Source: an uncultured Alphaproteobacteria bacterium (GTDB lineage: Bacteria; Pseudomonadota; Alphaproteobacteria; MPNO01; UBA2964). Taken from it: 64,000 nucleotides of DNA. The number at the start of each line of letters is the position of its first letter. The stretch's first letter is position 1. The stretch spans positions 1,239,518-1,303,517 of the forward strand of contig CALSLP010000001.1 of NCBI GenBank assembly GCA_943787225.1. The letters are read 5' to 3'. The notes under the pieces were generated by a model. That model saw nothing but the letters and a program-made list of their open reading frames with translations, was not told where the DNA came from and did no database searches. This document shows, one piece after another, positions 54,778 to 63,101 of the stretch. The position numbers were made by a program, and so were the translations under genes.

Positions 54778-55441
54778 CCAATCCGCCTTGTTCAAACTCC
54801 TGAGCTGGTTGTCGCCCAACTATCCGGTGGGGGCCTTCTCCTACAGTCATGGGCTGGAACAGGCAGTTGAAGCCCGTCAGGTTACGGATGCCCGGACCTT
54901 GGAGAGCTGGATTGAAACTGTTTTGCTACACGGGACCGGCAGGATTGATGGGCCGCTATTCCGTGAGGCCTATTACTGCATTGAAAAAGGCGATTGGCCC
55001 GGTTTGACAGAAATAGCCGAGCTGGGTGCTGCTTTCCAATCGACGGCAGAGTTTGCTCTTGAATCACAATCTCAGGGCGACGCTTTTATTAAAGCAACAC
55101 AAAATGCCTGGCCCGAAGTAGCTTTGGAAAAACTCAAAGGTGGCGCTGTTTATCCCGTCGCCGTAGCGGTTGCGTGCGCGGCACACAATATTGCCTTGGA
55201 AGATGGCCTTACTGGATACTTTCATGCCTTTGCTGCAAATCTGGTGTCAGCAGGAGTCAGACTTGTTCCCCTAGGCCAATCTGATGGCCAATCAACTTTA
55301 TCCGCGTTAGAGCCGATTGTGTCTGCTTCCAGCGGCAATGCGATGTCCTGCCCGCTGACAGATATGGGCAGTGCTGCCCCGCTTCTCGATTTCAATTCCA
55401 TGACCCATGAAACACAATATTCGAGGCTATTTCGATCATGA
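54770..55441 (+). CDS. ureF: Urease accessory protein UreF
   Basis: 223 residues, all-helical. [25 protein letters not shown] is the UreF hallmark, with [25 protein letters not shown] later. It gates UreG activity in the activation complex. I start at ATG 54770; the frame is open from 54743, inside ureE. Overlaps ureG by four bases. Confidence 0.94.
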   Translation: MTDQSALFKLLSWLSPNYPVGAFSYSHGLEQAVEARQVTDARTLESWIETVLLHGTGRIDGPLFREAYYCIEKGDWPGLTEIAELGAAFQSTAEFALESQSQGDAFIKATQNAWPEVALEKLKGGAVYPVAVAVACAAHNIALEDGLTGYFHAFAANLVSAGVRLVPLGQSDGQSTLSALEPIVSASSGNAMSCPLTDMGSAAPLLDFNSMTHETQYSRLFRS

Positions 55442-56124
55442 CAACTTCTCTTAACGGCCCTCTTCGTGTTGGAATCGGCGGCCCCGTCGGTTCCGGTAAA
55501 ACTGCTTTAACAGATGCGCTGTGCAAGCATATGCGCGACAGCTACGAAATTGCCGTCGTGACCAACGACATATACACGCAGGAAGACGCGCAATTCCTCA
55601 CACGGTCCGGCGCTTTGAGCCCAGCTCGAATAACTGGGGTAGAGACCGGTGGATGCCCGCATACCGCTATCCGGGAAGACGCTTCGATGAATCTCGCTGC
55701 GATCGACGATATGAACATGAAGTTTCCGGAACTCGATCTCGTCATTATTGAATCTGGCGGAGATAATCTGGCAGCAACTTTTAGTCCCGAGCTTGCAGAC
55801 ATCACCATATATGTCATCGATGTTTCGGCAGGTGATAAAATTCCTCGCAAGGGCGGCCCCGGCATCACGCGCTCTGATCTTCTGGTGATCAACAAAATCG
55901 ACCTGGCCCCGTTGGTTGGCGCAGACCTAGGTGTGATGGACAGAGATGCTAAGAAAATGCGCGGCGATAAGCCATTCTATTTCACCAATATTAAGGGCGG
56001 TCAGGGGGGTGCAGAGATCGCTAACTTTATTGAAGAGTTCGGCGGGCTTCCAGACGAGCGCGCTGTGATTGCGGACGCTGATGGTAGCGACGGCACGCTG
56101 AACTGTGATGTTGGGTTAAAGTAA
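55438..56124 (+). CDS. ureG: Urease accessory GTPase UreG
   Basis: 228-residue SIMIBI GTPase. P-loop [14 protein letters not shown], metal motif [24 protein letters not shown], and base-recognition [13 protein letters not shown] are all visible. It supplies energy for nickel insertion. C-terminus slightly extended. Last gene of the operon; an intrinsic terminator follows 79 bases later. Confidence 0.97.
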   Translation: MTTSLNGPLRVGIGGPVGSGKTALTDALCKHMRDSYEIAVVTNDIYTQEDAQFLTRSGALSPARITGVETGGCPHTAIREDASMNLAAIDDMNMKFPELDLVIIESGGDNLAATFSPELADITIYVIDVSAGDKIPRKGGPGITRSDLLVINKIDLAPLVGADLGVMDRDAKKMRGDKPFYFTNIKGGQGGAEIANFIEEFGGLPDERAVIADADGSDGTLNCDVGLK

Positions 56125-56176
56125 GAATATACAGGTTGGTAACGATTTTTTTCAAAATGGAGGAAGTTTGAACCTG

Positions 56177-56193
56177 GTTACTCTCCCTCCGCC
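56177..56193. repeat. Direct repeat copy 1 (tRNA-Ser-3'-end-like)
   Basis: GTTACTCTCCCTCCGCC, 16 of 17 bases shared with 57193-57209. CTCTCCCTCCGCCA resembles the 3' end of bacterial tRNA-Ser; the rest of a tRNA is not recognisable upstream. Confidence 0.45.
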
Positions 56194-56202
56194 ATAACAA
56201 AC

Positions 56203-56229
56203 GAGACCCAGACGGGTCTCTTTTATTTT
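56203..56229 (+). terminator. Intrinsic terminator after ureG
   Basis: GAGACCC-AGAC-GGGTCTC stem-loop (7 bp, perfect) followed by TTTTATTTT. It is well placed to end the urt-ure transcript. Confidence 0.85.
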
Positions 56230-56412
56230 GGGGACAGGCGATCGCTGGGCGGACGTTTTTCGGTCAGACCTCGAGGATGAAAATCCGCCGATTGACTAAT
56301 CCGGTAGATCATTGATAAATATAAACACCTAAAAATTGTCAGGGTTCTTGCCCGTTTCACGCATTTGTGGTGCACGAGCGCCGCCCATCGGCGAACAGGA
56401 ATCAGAATAATT

Positions 56413-57186
56413 ATGCGATGGTCTAATTCTATCGGTGTCTTTGTAAGTGCTATTCTCTTGACGTTGAAGGTGGCGAACGCAGGTATTGTGATCACCCATA
56501 CGGGGGCAAACGATCCGCTAAGTGAAGGCTGGAGCGCTGTCCAAACTCCCTTGGGTGCTGGGTCTTCAGTAGGATCGGTTGTGAATGACCTCGGGCTTGG
56601 CATTGATGCTTGGATGACCGATGACGATTCCACGGGGTTATCGTTCCCCGGCTACGTTTTTAATCCGACCGCTGGACAATTTTCCGATGCAACCGCGAAC
56701 GGTTGGAAGGCAAGCGTTAACCTTCGTGTTGTGGACTTAAATGACGCACAGGATTCTTCCGTCGTTTTCGAATATGGGGACAGCACGCGAAGATTTCTTA
56801 TGGAGTTCGGCTCTGACTCAATCGGCAATGCGACAGTTCAGTTGCTTACAGGGCAAGACCCAGGTGACCCCACCATTTTTTTTGGACCACTCTTCAACGT
56901 CGGCAGCGATGGATACCACCTCTACGAATTGATATTTGATCCCCTTGCTGGAACGGCGGATTTATTTGTTGATGGTGTTGAGCAGATCAGCGACTACGCC
57001 GGCGATAGCGTAGGAACGCAAAGAATTGCTTGGGGTGGCCTATCAGGTTTTGGCACAGGGCAGGGTAATTATAACTTTGTCCAATTTGAAACGACGGACG
57101 TCCCCGAGCCCGGGTCGCTCGCCCTTTTTGTCCTCGGTCTCGCCGGTGTGGGCTTCGCTCGGCGTCGAATTGCTGCCACCGCCTAG
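56413..57186 (+). CDS. PEP-CTERM-sorted exported protein
   Basis: 257 residues. A signal peptide (residues 1-23, ending NAG) precedes a beta-rich concanavalin-like domain (WKASVNLRVVDL, FEYGDSTRRFLMEFGSD, YHLYELIFDPLAGTADLFVDG). The C-terminus is a clear PEP-CTERM signal: VPEPGSLALFVLGLAGVGF then ARRR, processed by exosortase. No exosortase gene is in the window. ATG 56413 is preferred to 56365 because the signal peptide begins there. Probably secreted into the matrix or onto the surface. Confidence 0.85.
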   Translation: MRWSNSIGVFVSAILLTLKVANAGIVITHTGANDPLSEGWSAVQTPLGAGSSVGSVVNDLGLGIDAWMTDDDSTGLSFPGYVFNPTAGQFSDATANGWKASVNLRVVDLNDAQDSSVVFEYGDSTRRFLMEFGSDSIGNATVQLLTGQDPGDPTIFFGPLFNVGSDGYHLYELIFDPLAGTADLFVDGVEQISDYAGDSVGTQRIAWGGLSGFGTGQGNYNFVQFETTDVPEPGSLALFVLGLAGVGFARRRIAATA

Positions 57187-57192
57187 TTGCAG

Positions 57193-57209
57193 TTGCTCTC
57201 CCTCCGCCG
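57193..57209. repeat. Direct repeat copy 2 (tRNA-Ser-3'-end-like)
   Basis: GTTGCTCTCCCTCCGCC, one mismatch to 56177-56193. The two copies bracket the PEP-CTERM gene and lie 1016 bases apart. Confidence 0.45.
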
Positions 57210-57211
57210 GT

Positions 57212-58180
57212 CTAAACCGTCACGCTCCGCAGCTGATCCAAATAGTCGTTGAATTCATCTCGCAGGGAATCTGGCGATTCTATCTGCACCTGTCCCAGCC
57301 AGTCAGGATGGCACAGCTCATGGATTAGCTCGCGGTGTCCCTGGCAGTGTAGGTCAACTACGAGCCCACCGCGTACACGGCGCATTTTCTGGCTCCGGTG
57401 AAAACGTACTTTCTCGGCCCGCTTGGCGGCCTCACCGGTGAAGCGCAGGCGAACATCCAAAATGTTATCGCCGTGGTAGATGCCAAAACTATCGGCCGCC
57501 CAGTCTTTCAGGTTCCAGTCTGTGCGTGCTTCAAAGATCACCCCGGTCGGTTTTACGTCCTCAATTGTGTCGAGCCGGTAGGTGACCGGGATATCGCCGC
57601 GTGCCGCGACCAAATAGCCAAACCGCCCGAACAGCAGCCCGAGCGGGTCTACGGTTCGCCAGCTCGCGCGGCGGCGGCCCAAGGCGCGATAGCGAATCTC
57701 CAGTTTCTCGAAGCCCTGAATGGCGCGCTCAAAAATTGCCATCTGCGCCTCATTGGCCTGGGTGCGTGGGCCGGTGCGGTCGATATGGGCCGTGCGATTG
57801 ATCAGCTCCTCCTCATCGATGGCGAGATGGTTGGAAAGCGGTTTCTGATTGCCCAGCAACTTGGTCAAAGCGACGGTGGCGACTCCCTCTGGTAACGTCT
57901 GGAGATGGCGTTCGAGCGCGGCGCGTTCATGGGGCTGCAGCATTAACAGCGTTCCCGGCATATCGGCCTGTAATCGCCAGCGCTTGGTTAGGTGATGATC
58001 GCTTTCCAACCGGCTGAGTTCTACCTCCAGCCCGATCTCGTCTAGCCCCTGCAACATGCGCTCAACGGTTTTGCGACTGCGCCCGGTCCGCGCCATCAGC
58101 TGGTCGATGGTCAGGCCAAGCGAGCTGACCTGCAGTTCCAGCGCGAGTTCCAACATATCGCGTAGCTTGGTGTATGCCAT
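57212..58180 (-). CDS. WYL-domain transcriptional regulator (YafY-like)
   Basis: 322 residues. An HTH lies at LTIDQLMARTGRSRKTVERML (about 24-44), and the WYL domain (about 160-235) reads IRYRALGRRRASWRTVDPLGLLFGRFGYLVAARGD. The C-terminal WCX-like part holds LDVRLRFTGEAAKRAEKVRFH. WYL modules sense ligands or nucleic acid and often control defence or stress genes. It is divergent from a small gene of unknown function (58308), with a dyad in the shared 127-base region. Confidence 0.88.
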   Translation of the reverse strand: MAYTKLRDMLELALELQVSSLGLTIDQLMARTGRSRKTVERMLQGLDEIGLEVELSRLESDHHLTKRWRLQADMPGTLLMLQPHERAALERHLQTLPEGVATVALTKLLGNQKPLSNHLAIDEEELINRTAHIDRTGPRTQANEAQMAIFERAIQGFEKLEIRYRALGRRRASWRTVDPLGLLFGRFGYLVAARGDIPVTYRLDTIEDVKPTGVIFEARTDWNLKDWAADSFGIYHGDNILDVRLRFTGEAAKRAEKVRFHRSQKMRRVRGGLVVDLHCQGHRELIHELCHPDWLGQVQIESPDSLRDEFNDYLDQLRSVTV

Positions 58181-58192
58181 TGGTCTTCCTAC

Positions 58193-58210
58193 GGTATGAA
58201 TTTTTATACC
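58193..58210. promoter_or_regulatory. Candidate operator dyad between WYL regulator and small gene
   Basis: GGTAT-N8-ATACC in an AT-rich stretch (GGTATGAATTTTTATACC), 13 bases before the regulator start. Probably an autoregulatory site; no other copy was noticed. Confidence 0.45.
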
Positions 58211-58307
58211 CCAAAAAATGACGAATAAGAAGGATATCCTTCAGTCATCAGATAAACGGTGGCCAAGCAGAACGCGCAATAAGCCACCACAGTAGTAGGA
58301 GAAGATT

Positions 58308-58763
58308 ATGCATACCGACTTTTTACCGACCCGGAAGATCCCCGTCAGCCAGCTCTATGCCTGGAACAGCCAGCGGGCCTTTCCGCTGGAGATTGAACTG
58401 AGCCATCGCGGTTGCCTTATTCGCGACCAGGCAAGCGCCATGGACTTTCTGGCATCAACCGATGATGAAGGTTTTATCCGCGGCGCGACATTGCTGGGTG
58501 ATACCCGCGATCACCTGGTTTATTTACTGCTGTCGGAAATGACGGGTTGCGAATGGGTCAATGAATTTTCTGAACAATGGCCGCTTTATCGTTGCTGGAC
58601 CGAAGCAGAACGCGACACGCACGCACGCAAAGTCGCGGCGGATCTGGCGGATGACCGCGCCGAAGCGGAAGGAATTCCGGTTCGCGAAGCGTTTGAGATT
58701 GAATACGAAGCCATCTATGCGATGCACCCGGTGACCATTAGCCAGTGGCAGGTTGCTGCCTAA
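58308..58763 (+). CDS. Hypothetical protein, divergent from WYL regulator
   Basis: 151-residue soluble protein, acidic, rich in Glu/Asp/Trp; no signal peptide, no recognised domain. Pairs such as HTDFLPTRKIPVSQLYAWNSQ at the start, DHLVYLLLSEMTGCEWVNE in the middle and a charged helix (AEAEGIPVREAFEIEYEAIYAM) show no catalytic motif. AGTAGGAGAAG precedes the ATG. Divergent placement suggests it is the target of the WYL regulator. It ends 15 bases from the convergent peptidoglycan-binding gene. Confidence 0.6.
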   Translation: MHTDFLPTRKIPVSQLYAWNSQRAFPLEIELSHRGCLIRDQASAMDFLASTDDEGFIRGATLLGDTRDHLVYLLLSEMTGCEWVNEFSEQWPLYRCWTEAERDTHARKVAADLADDRAEAEGIPVREAFEIEYEAIYAMHPVTISQWQVAA

Positions 58764-58778
58764 AACAGGCTCTGTCCG

Positions 58779-60323
58779 CTAGGCGGCTGCTCTGGAGCGT
58801 TTGAAGGAGCCGCGGCTGTCGGAAATCGTACCCTTTGTTAAATACTTCTTTGTGACGCGGGCCCGTTTCTCAGCATCGGTCATAGGAGAATTTCCATAAG
58901 CCGTCCGGACTTTTAAGTATGACGCGATAAGGCGGGCTTCTTCTTCAGTACCCCACGCCGCGGGGTTGCTGAGCCTTGTCTCCTCAAGGGCTTTGGCCAG
59001 ACAGCGGCGGACATAGGCTGGTCGGTTAACATGGTTATCGAGAATGAGCCCGACGCCGTATTCTGACGTTACAAGGTCAGAGACAAAAAACGTGTCAGCC
59101 ACTTTATACCGCTCAGAGGTGTAGAATTGATCGAGGCGGTTCAGGGCGTGTTTAATTTCGATCGCTTGAACCGCAGGATCCTGACCGGCAAGCCAGAAAC
59201 GGAATGCCCATGGTGCCTGCCGTAATTGATCTTTAGCAGCGGCTGTCTTGATCTTGGCACCGTGCAGAGAAAAGCAGCCATGGATAAGCCCCGCAGCGAC
59301 GTCGACGACGTCGAGGCCGTGCTGACCGAAATATTGCTCAAACAGATCAGGAGTCTCATCCTTGATTCTTGCCAACAGGGCAGGCAGTTCGCCTTTGGCA
59401 TTTCCCTGCCCTGCCGTCCATTGAAACAGACCAAAGGACAGGAACGCATTATCCCATGTGTTGATGGCATCGAGGTTCCCCTCGTTCTCTGCCACCGCGA
59501 TCATGACGTTGATCTCCGAAGCGGTCATGTTGGCCGCGCGTAATTTGTCTGCCTGTGTTGTGACGAAATCGGCCGGCTTCTGATTGCCCGATGTAAACAA
59601 GCCTTTGCGATATTTTCCGAACCGCTTGGTCTGGCGTCCGTCCGATACTTCGACGAATTGCCGGTTCTTTTTTCCAACCACTGATTTAATGCTCAGGGAC
59701 CCCGGTGCCGGTGTCGGGATATGAACCGATGTGTGCCAGCCAGGGCCGTAAAAGGGGCTCAACTCTGCGATGATGTTTTTGGCCAGTTGCAGGGATAAAT
59801 TATTACCATCTACTGCGATGCCCTGCTGTCGGCCATAAGCGGCGACGGCCGCCGCAGTGGATCGACCATAATCCCCATCAGCCCCGAACCGGGCCCAGTT
59901 GAGTTCTGCCGTATAACCTAACTCGTGAAGAAGCTCTTGCAGGACCGTGACACGCATCTTGTCAGCACTGCCTCGCTTATAGTGCTTCTCGACGCTCTTT
60001 CCGTCGACATCCTCAGCCAGCTGTTTGAGTTCGTCGAGCATGTCGAACCGCGCGATGATCTTTTCAGCCAGCGGGGCCGGAATACGCTTTCCAATGGCTG
60101 TGCTCCCGTTGCGCTTGGCGAAGGCCGCGACAGTGGATGTCGTCGCGCGGCCATAATCACCGTCGGCGCCGTATTTTTTCCAGTTGAGTTCTTTATCGAA
60201 ACCCAGCCAATGCAAAATTGTTTGCAGCGCCGTGATGGCGTGTCGGGCAGAGGAGCCCTGACGCAGAGCCGTGGCAACGGTGCCACTGTCGACCAGTTTC
60301 TGTAGCGTGTCTCGTTCCGTCAT
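58779..60323 (-). CDS. Tandem peptidoglycan-binding-like protein with lysozyme-like domain
   Basis: 514 residues, no signal peptide. Two related repeats (about 20-98 and 118-192) contain LQTILHWLGF...YGADGDYGRATTSTVAAF and LQELLHELGY...FGADGDYGRSTAAAVAAY, like PG_binding_1. A linker (PAPGSLSIKSVVGKKNRQFVEV) leads to a lysozyme-like region: MIAVAENEGNLDAINTWDNAFLSFGLFQWTAGQGN with candidate catalytic Glu. A secreted or injected cell-wall enzyme is plausible, but the export route is not visible. It is flanked by the WYL-associated gene and the RRM gene. Confidence 0.72.
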   Translation of the reverse strand: MTERDTLQKLVDSGTVATALRQGSSARHAITALQTILHWLGFDKELNWKKYGADGDYGRATTSTVAAFAKRNGSTAIGKRIPAPLAEKIIARFDMLDELKQLAEDVDGKSVEKHYKRGSADKMRVTVLQELLHELGYTAELNWARFGADGDYGRSTAAAVAAYGRQQGIAVDGNNLSLQLAKNIIAELSPFYGPGWHTSVHIPTPAPGSLSIKSVVGKKNRQFVEVSDGRQTKRFGKYRKGLFTSGNQKPADFVTTQADKLRAANMTASEINVMIAVAENEGNLDAINTWDNAFLSFGLFQWTAGQGNAKGELPALLARIKDETPDLFEQYFGQHGLDVVDVAAGLIHGCFSLHGAKIKTAAAKDQLRQAPWAFRFWLAGQDPAVQAIEIKHALNRLDQFYTSERYKVADTFFVSDLVTSEYGVGLILDNHVNRPAYVRRCLAKALEETRLSNPAAWGTEEEARLIASYLKVRTAYGNSPMTDAEKRARVTKKYLTKGTISDSRGSFKRSRAAA

Positions 60324-60367
60324 TGCTTGTCTCCTTTTCTCATGGAGTGATCAGGACGTGGGCGCTC

Positions 60368-60610
60368 CTAATTCTGTGTCGACGGCTTTACCCTAATCTT
60401 GCTCTTATTGATTTTGGTGCCGTGCAGGGCGGCAATGGCGGCCTCTGCTTCTTCTTCCGTCGGCATTTCAACAAAGCCAAAGCCTTTTGATATGCCGGTA
60501 TTCGCATCCATCACGAGGTCGCATGACTCAACGCTGCCATGCGCTTTGAACAACTCGCCAAATTCATCTTCGCTGAGGTCGCGGGGCAGGTTAAGGGCGA
60601 TGATCTTCAT
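60368..60610 (-). CDS. Small RRM-type RNA-binding protein
   Basis: 80-residue single RNA-recognition motif. RNP2 is IIALNLP (3-9), RNP1 KGFGFVEM (42-49); DLSEDEFGELFKAHGSVESC is helix 1. Similar one-domain RNA chaperones (cold-responsive Rbp type) occur in cyanobacteria and proteobacteria. ATG 60610 follows GGAA; the frame extends to 60712 without a ribosome-binding site. It lies 91 bases from the broken aroE. Confidence 0.88.
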   Translation of the reverse strand: MKIIALNLPRDLSEDEFGELFKAHGSVESCDLVMDANTGISKGFGFVEMPTEEEAEAAIAALHGTKINKSKIRVKPSTQN

Positions 60611-60701
60611 TGGGTTCCGATGCGCAAAAGTGTTGCCGCTAAATATCACGGTGAAGTTAAGCATTATAGCCGTTCCGCGTGCAGATAGACAGGATAACGC
60701 C

Positions 60702-61552
60702 TTAATCCGCAAGAATGCTCTTCTCCATTATCGCCCGCAATTCATCGGTGACGGTGGGTTCGACGCCGAACCAGCGCTTCCAGGCCGGTGGACCCTGAAA
60801 CAGCAACATGCCGAGCCCGTTGACGGTTTTGTTTTGCCGCTCGGCGGCGGCGGCAAGGAACGGTGACTCCAGTGGCGTATAGATGATGTCGGCTGCCAGC
60901 GCAGTGGGTGACAACTTGTCGAGATTGATATCGAGGGCGCTTCGCCAACCATGCCTTGATTGGTGACATTGACGACTGTCGTCGCGCCTTCGAGCAGCGC
61001 ATGGCGTTCTTCCCAGGGGTAGACGGTGATCGGTCCGCCATATTCCTCGGCGATCTTCTCGGCTTTTGCCTGGGTCCGGTTCACCAGCCGTAATTCCTTG
61101 GCGCCTTCTTGCAAGCAATCCATAAATCACTGCGCGGCCACCACCGCCAGCACCGATGACAGTGCAGGGTCCGGCATCGGCCCGCCAGTCGGGTTGCTGA
61201 TGTTTCAAATTGCCGAGAAACCCCAGCCAGTCATTATTGGTGCCAAACAGCGAGCCGTCTTCGCGCACCACAATGCAGCTGATGGCGCCGATCTTTTTGG
61301 CGGTGTCATCAACCTCATCGACGATGGTCATGGCGTCCAGCTTATGCGGGATGGTCAGATTGCAGCCCGAAAACCCTAATGGATGTAATGCTCTAAGCGC
61401 TGATTCCAGCTCACCGGGTTTGATTCCAGGAACACATAGGTCCCGGCCAGCCCTTGCTGCTCCATCCAGTAATTATGCATCATCGGTGAGCGCGAATGCA
61501 TCACTGGCCAGCCCATAACGCCAGCCATCAGAAATTTATCGGGATGTGCCAT
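60702..61552 (-). pseudogene. aroE: Shikimate dehydrogenase-like gene, three frameshifts
   Basis: Rebuilds to a shikimate/quinate dehydrogenase. From ATG 61552: FLMAGVMGWPVMHSRSPMMHN (shikimate-binding Ser pair) continues after a missing A near 61425 into LHPLGFSGCNLTIPHKLDAM, then TVIGAGGGGRAVIYGLL; a second shift leads to KELRLVNRTQAKAEKIAEEYGG and VVNVTNQGM; a third returns to ADIIYTPLESPFL, NGLGMLLFQGPPAWKRWFG. Fragments overlap as 60702-61331 and 60728-61123. Either decay or error. Reaction: dehydroshikimate to shikimate with NADPH, or quinate oxidation. Confidence 0.78.
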
Positions 61553-61573
61553 CTTGGTCTCAGACTCTCTCTA

Positions 61574-62255
61574 TTAGCTCTCGGCCATCTTGGCGCTGAA
61601 ATGATCCCAGGTGCGCTGGAACAGGCCCGGCGTCCACAATTTCTCACGGCACAAATCGAGCTCTGCCTGGGTGAACGAGTAGGGCGTGCCAATCTGGGCC
61701 GCCATATACTGGCGCTCCGCATTGTCTTCGAGATAGTTCATCAACACGAAGGCATCGATGATGGTCTCGCCGAGCGTTACCGCGCCATGCGCTTTCATCA
61801 GCGCAGCCGGACGGTCGCCGAGTGTGTCGGTCAGCGCCGTGGCCATTTTGATATTGTTGATCGAATCCGGTGAATCGAGCACCGGCAGCGGATAGACCAG
61901 TGAGCCCTGGGCATAGACCGGCAAATATTCTTGGCCCGCGGTCGACAGGACGGTTGACCATTTCGGGTGGCAGTGAATAACACCGCCAGCTTCCGGGCGG
62001 GCTTTATAGACACCGGCGTGGAGGTGAAACTCCAGCGGCGGCTTTGCCGTCGCCCTCGATCACATTGCCGTCAAAATCGATGATGCAGAGATCATCAACC
62101 GTCAGCGTGCTGCGCGTGCGATTGCCGATATTGATCAGAATTTGGTCGCCGGGAAGGCGGATACTGGCATGGCCGTTATAATCGACAATCCCGCCGCGCT
62201 CGAGCATCCGAATGCATTGCACCAGCTGCTGCTTTTGTTCGTCTAGATCGCTCAT
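61574..62255 (-). pseudogene. Class II aldolase/adducin-family protein, one frameshift
   Basis: From ATG 62255: VQCIRMLERGGIVDYNGHASIRLPGDQ, then a shift near 62040 restores PPLEFHLHAGVYKARPEAGG and VIHCHPKWSTVLSTAGQEYL, with zinc histidines in HLH and HCH. KAHGAVTLGETIIDAFVLMNYLEDNAERQY gives the remaining His. About 227 residues. Related to fuculose-phosphate aldolase and to the 3-oxo-tetronate branch of class II aldolases. Paralogue of the next gene upstream. Confidence 0.78.
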
Positions 62256-62275
62256 GTGAAAATTCCTTCCTCAAA

Positions 62276-63023
62276 TCACCAATTGGTCTCGGCACGGATC
62301 TCGCGGCGCCATAAATCCCAGGCCCGCATACAGGCACCATTATTCGGCACATCGGCCAGCCGACCTTCCTCTTCATCAAGCGCGGCAATCGGCCCGCCAT
62401 TGGCGAGATCCATCGTCCAGTGCTGCACCCGCGAGTTTACCTCGGTAAACACCGCGCGGAACACCGCCAGCTGCAAGGTTGAGCCACAGGCAACCGAGCC
62501 ATGCGCCCGCATCAGTGCGACATCTTTGTCCGCCAGACATTCGGCAAAGGTCTCACCCTTGTCATTGTCACTGACCAGCATATCGGTCGCGCCATATTTC
62601 TTGCTGATATCAAACACTGGCACGCCCGCCGCGAGAAACGCCGCGTTATGGAACATTGCCTGAATTTTGGTGTCGACCAGTCCGAACGGGAATGACTGAT
62701 GGCGAATGGCTATGCACCACCGAGTTGAGGTCGGGCCGCGCCTTGAAAATCTTGCCATGGATAAAACGCTCCAGAAAGCTGCCGCGTCCGTCGGCATCCA
62801 CCGGGTTGCTGTCGAGATCATATTCAATGATGTCTTCTGGTGTGGCGAGCGCCGGGGCCTTGGCACGACACATGAAATAGCGGTCCGCTGCATCGGGGTG
62901 CCGCTGCGACACATGACCAAACGCATCGACCACACCGCGCGCCGCCAGAATACGGCTCGCCGCCGCCAGATCGGCCAAAAATTCTTCGGAGACCGGCCCG
63001 CCAGATTTCGGTTCTTCGCTCAT
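62276..63023 (-). pseudogene. Class II aldolase/adducin-family protein, one frameshift
   Basis: From ATG 63023: MSEEPKSGGPVSEEFLAD, ILAARGVVDAFGHVSQRHPD, RPDLNSVVHSHSPSVIP, then a one-base surplus near 62692 leads to FGLVDTKIQAMFHNAAFLA and RAHGSVACGSTLQLAVFRAVF. Zinc histidines lie in HSH and RAHGS. About 248 residues. The neighbour at 61574-62255 is a paralogue; both may decarboxylate or cleave related hydroxyacids. The alternative upstream start at 63059 has no better support. Confidence 0.78.
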
Positions 63024-63101
63024 CGTGAATTCATCCCTGAGTGTTTTGTTTGTTGGCAATTACGTAGCAGCGAAAAGCGCGGAGGGGCCAAGTGTTTCTG
63101 C

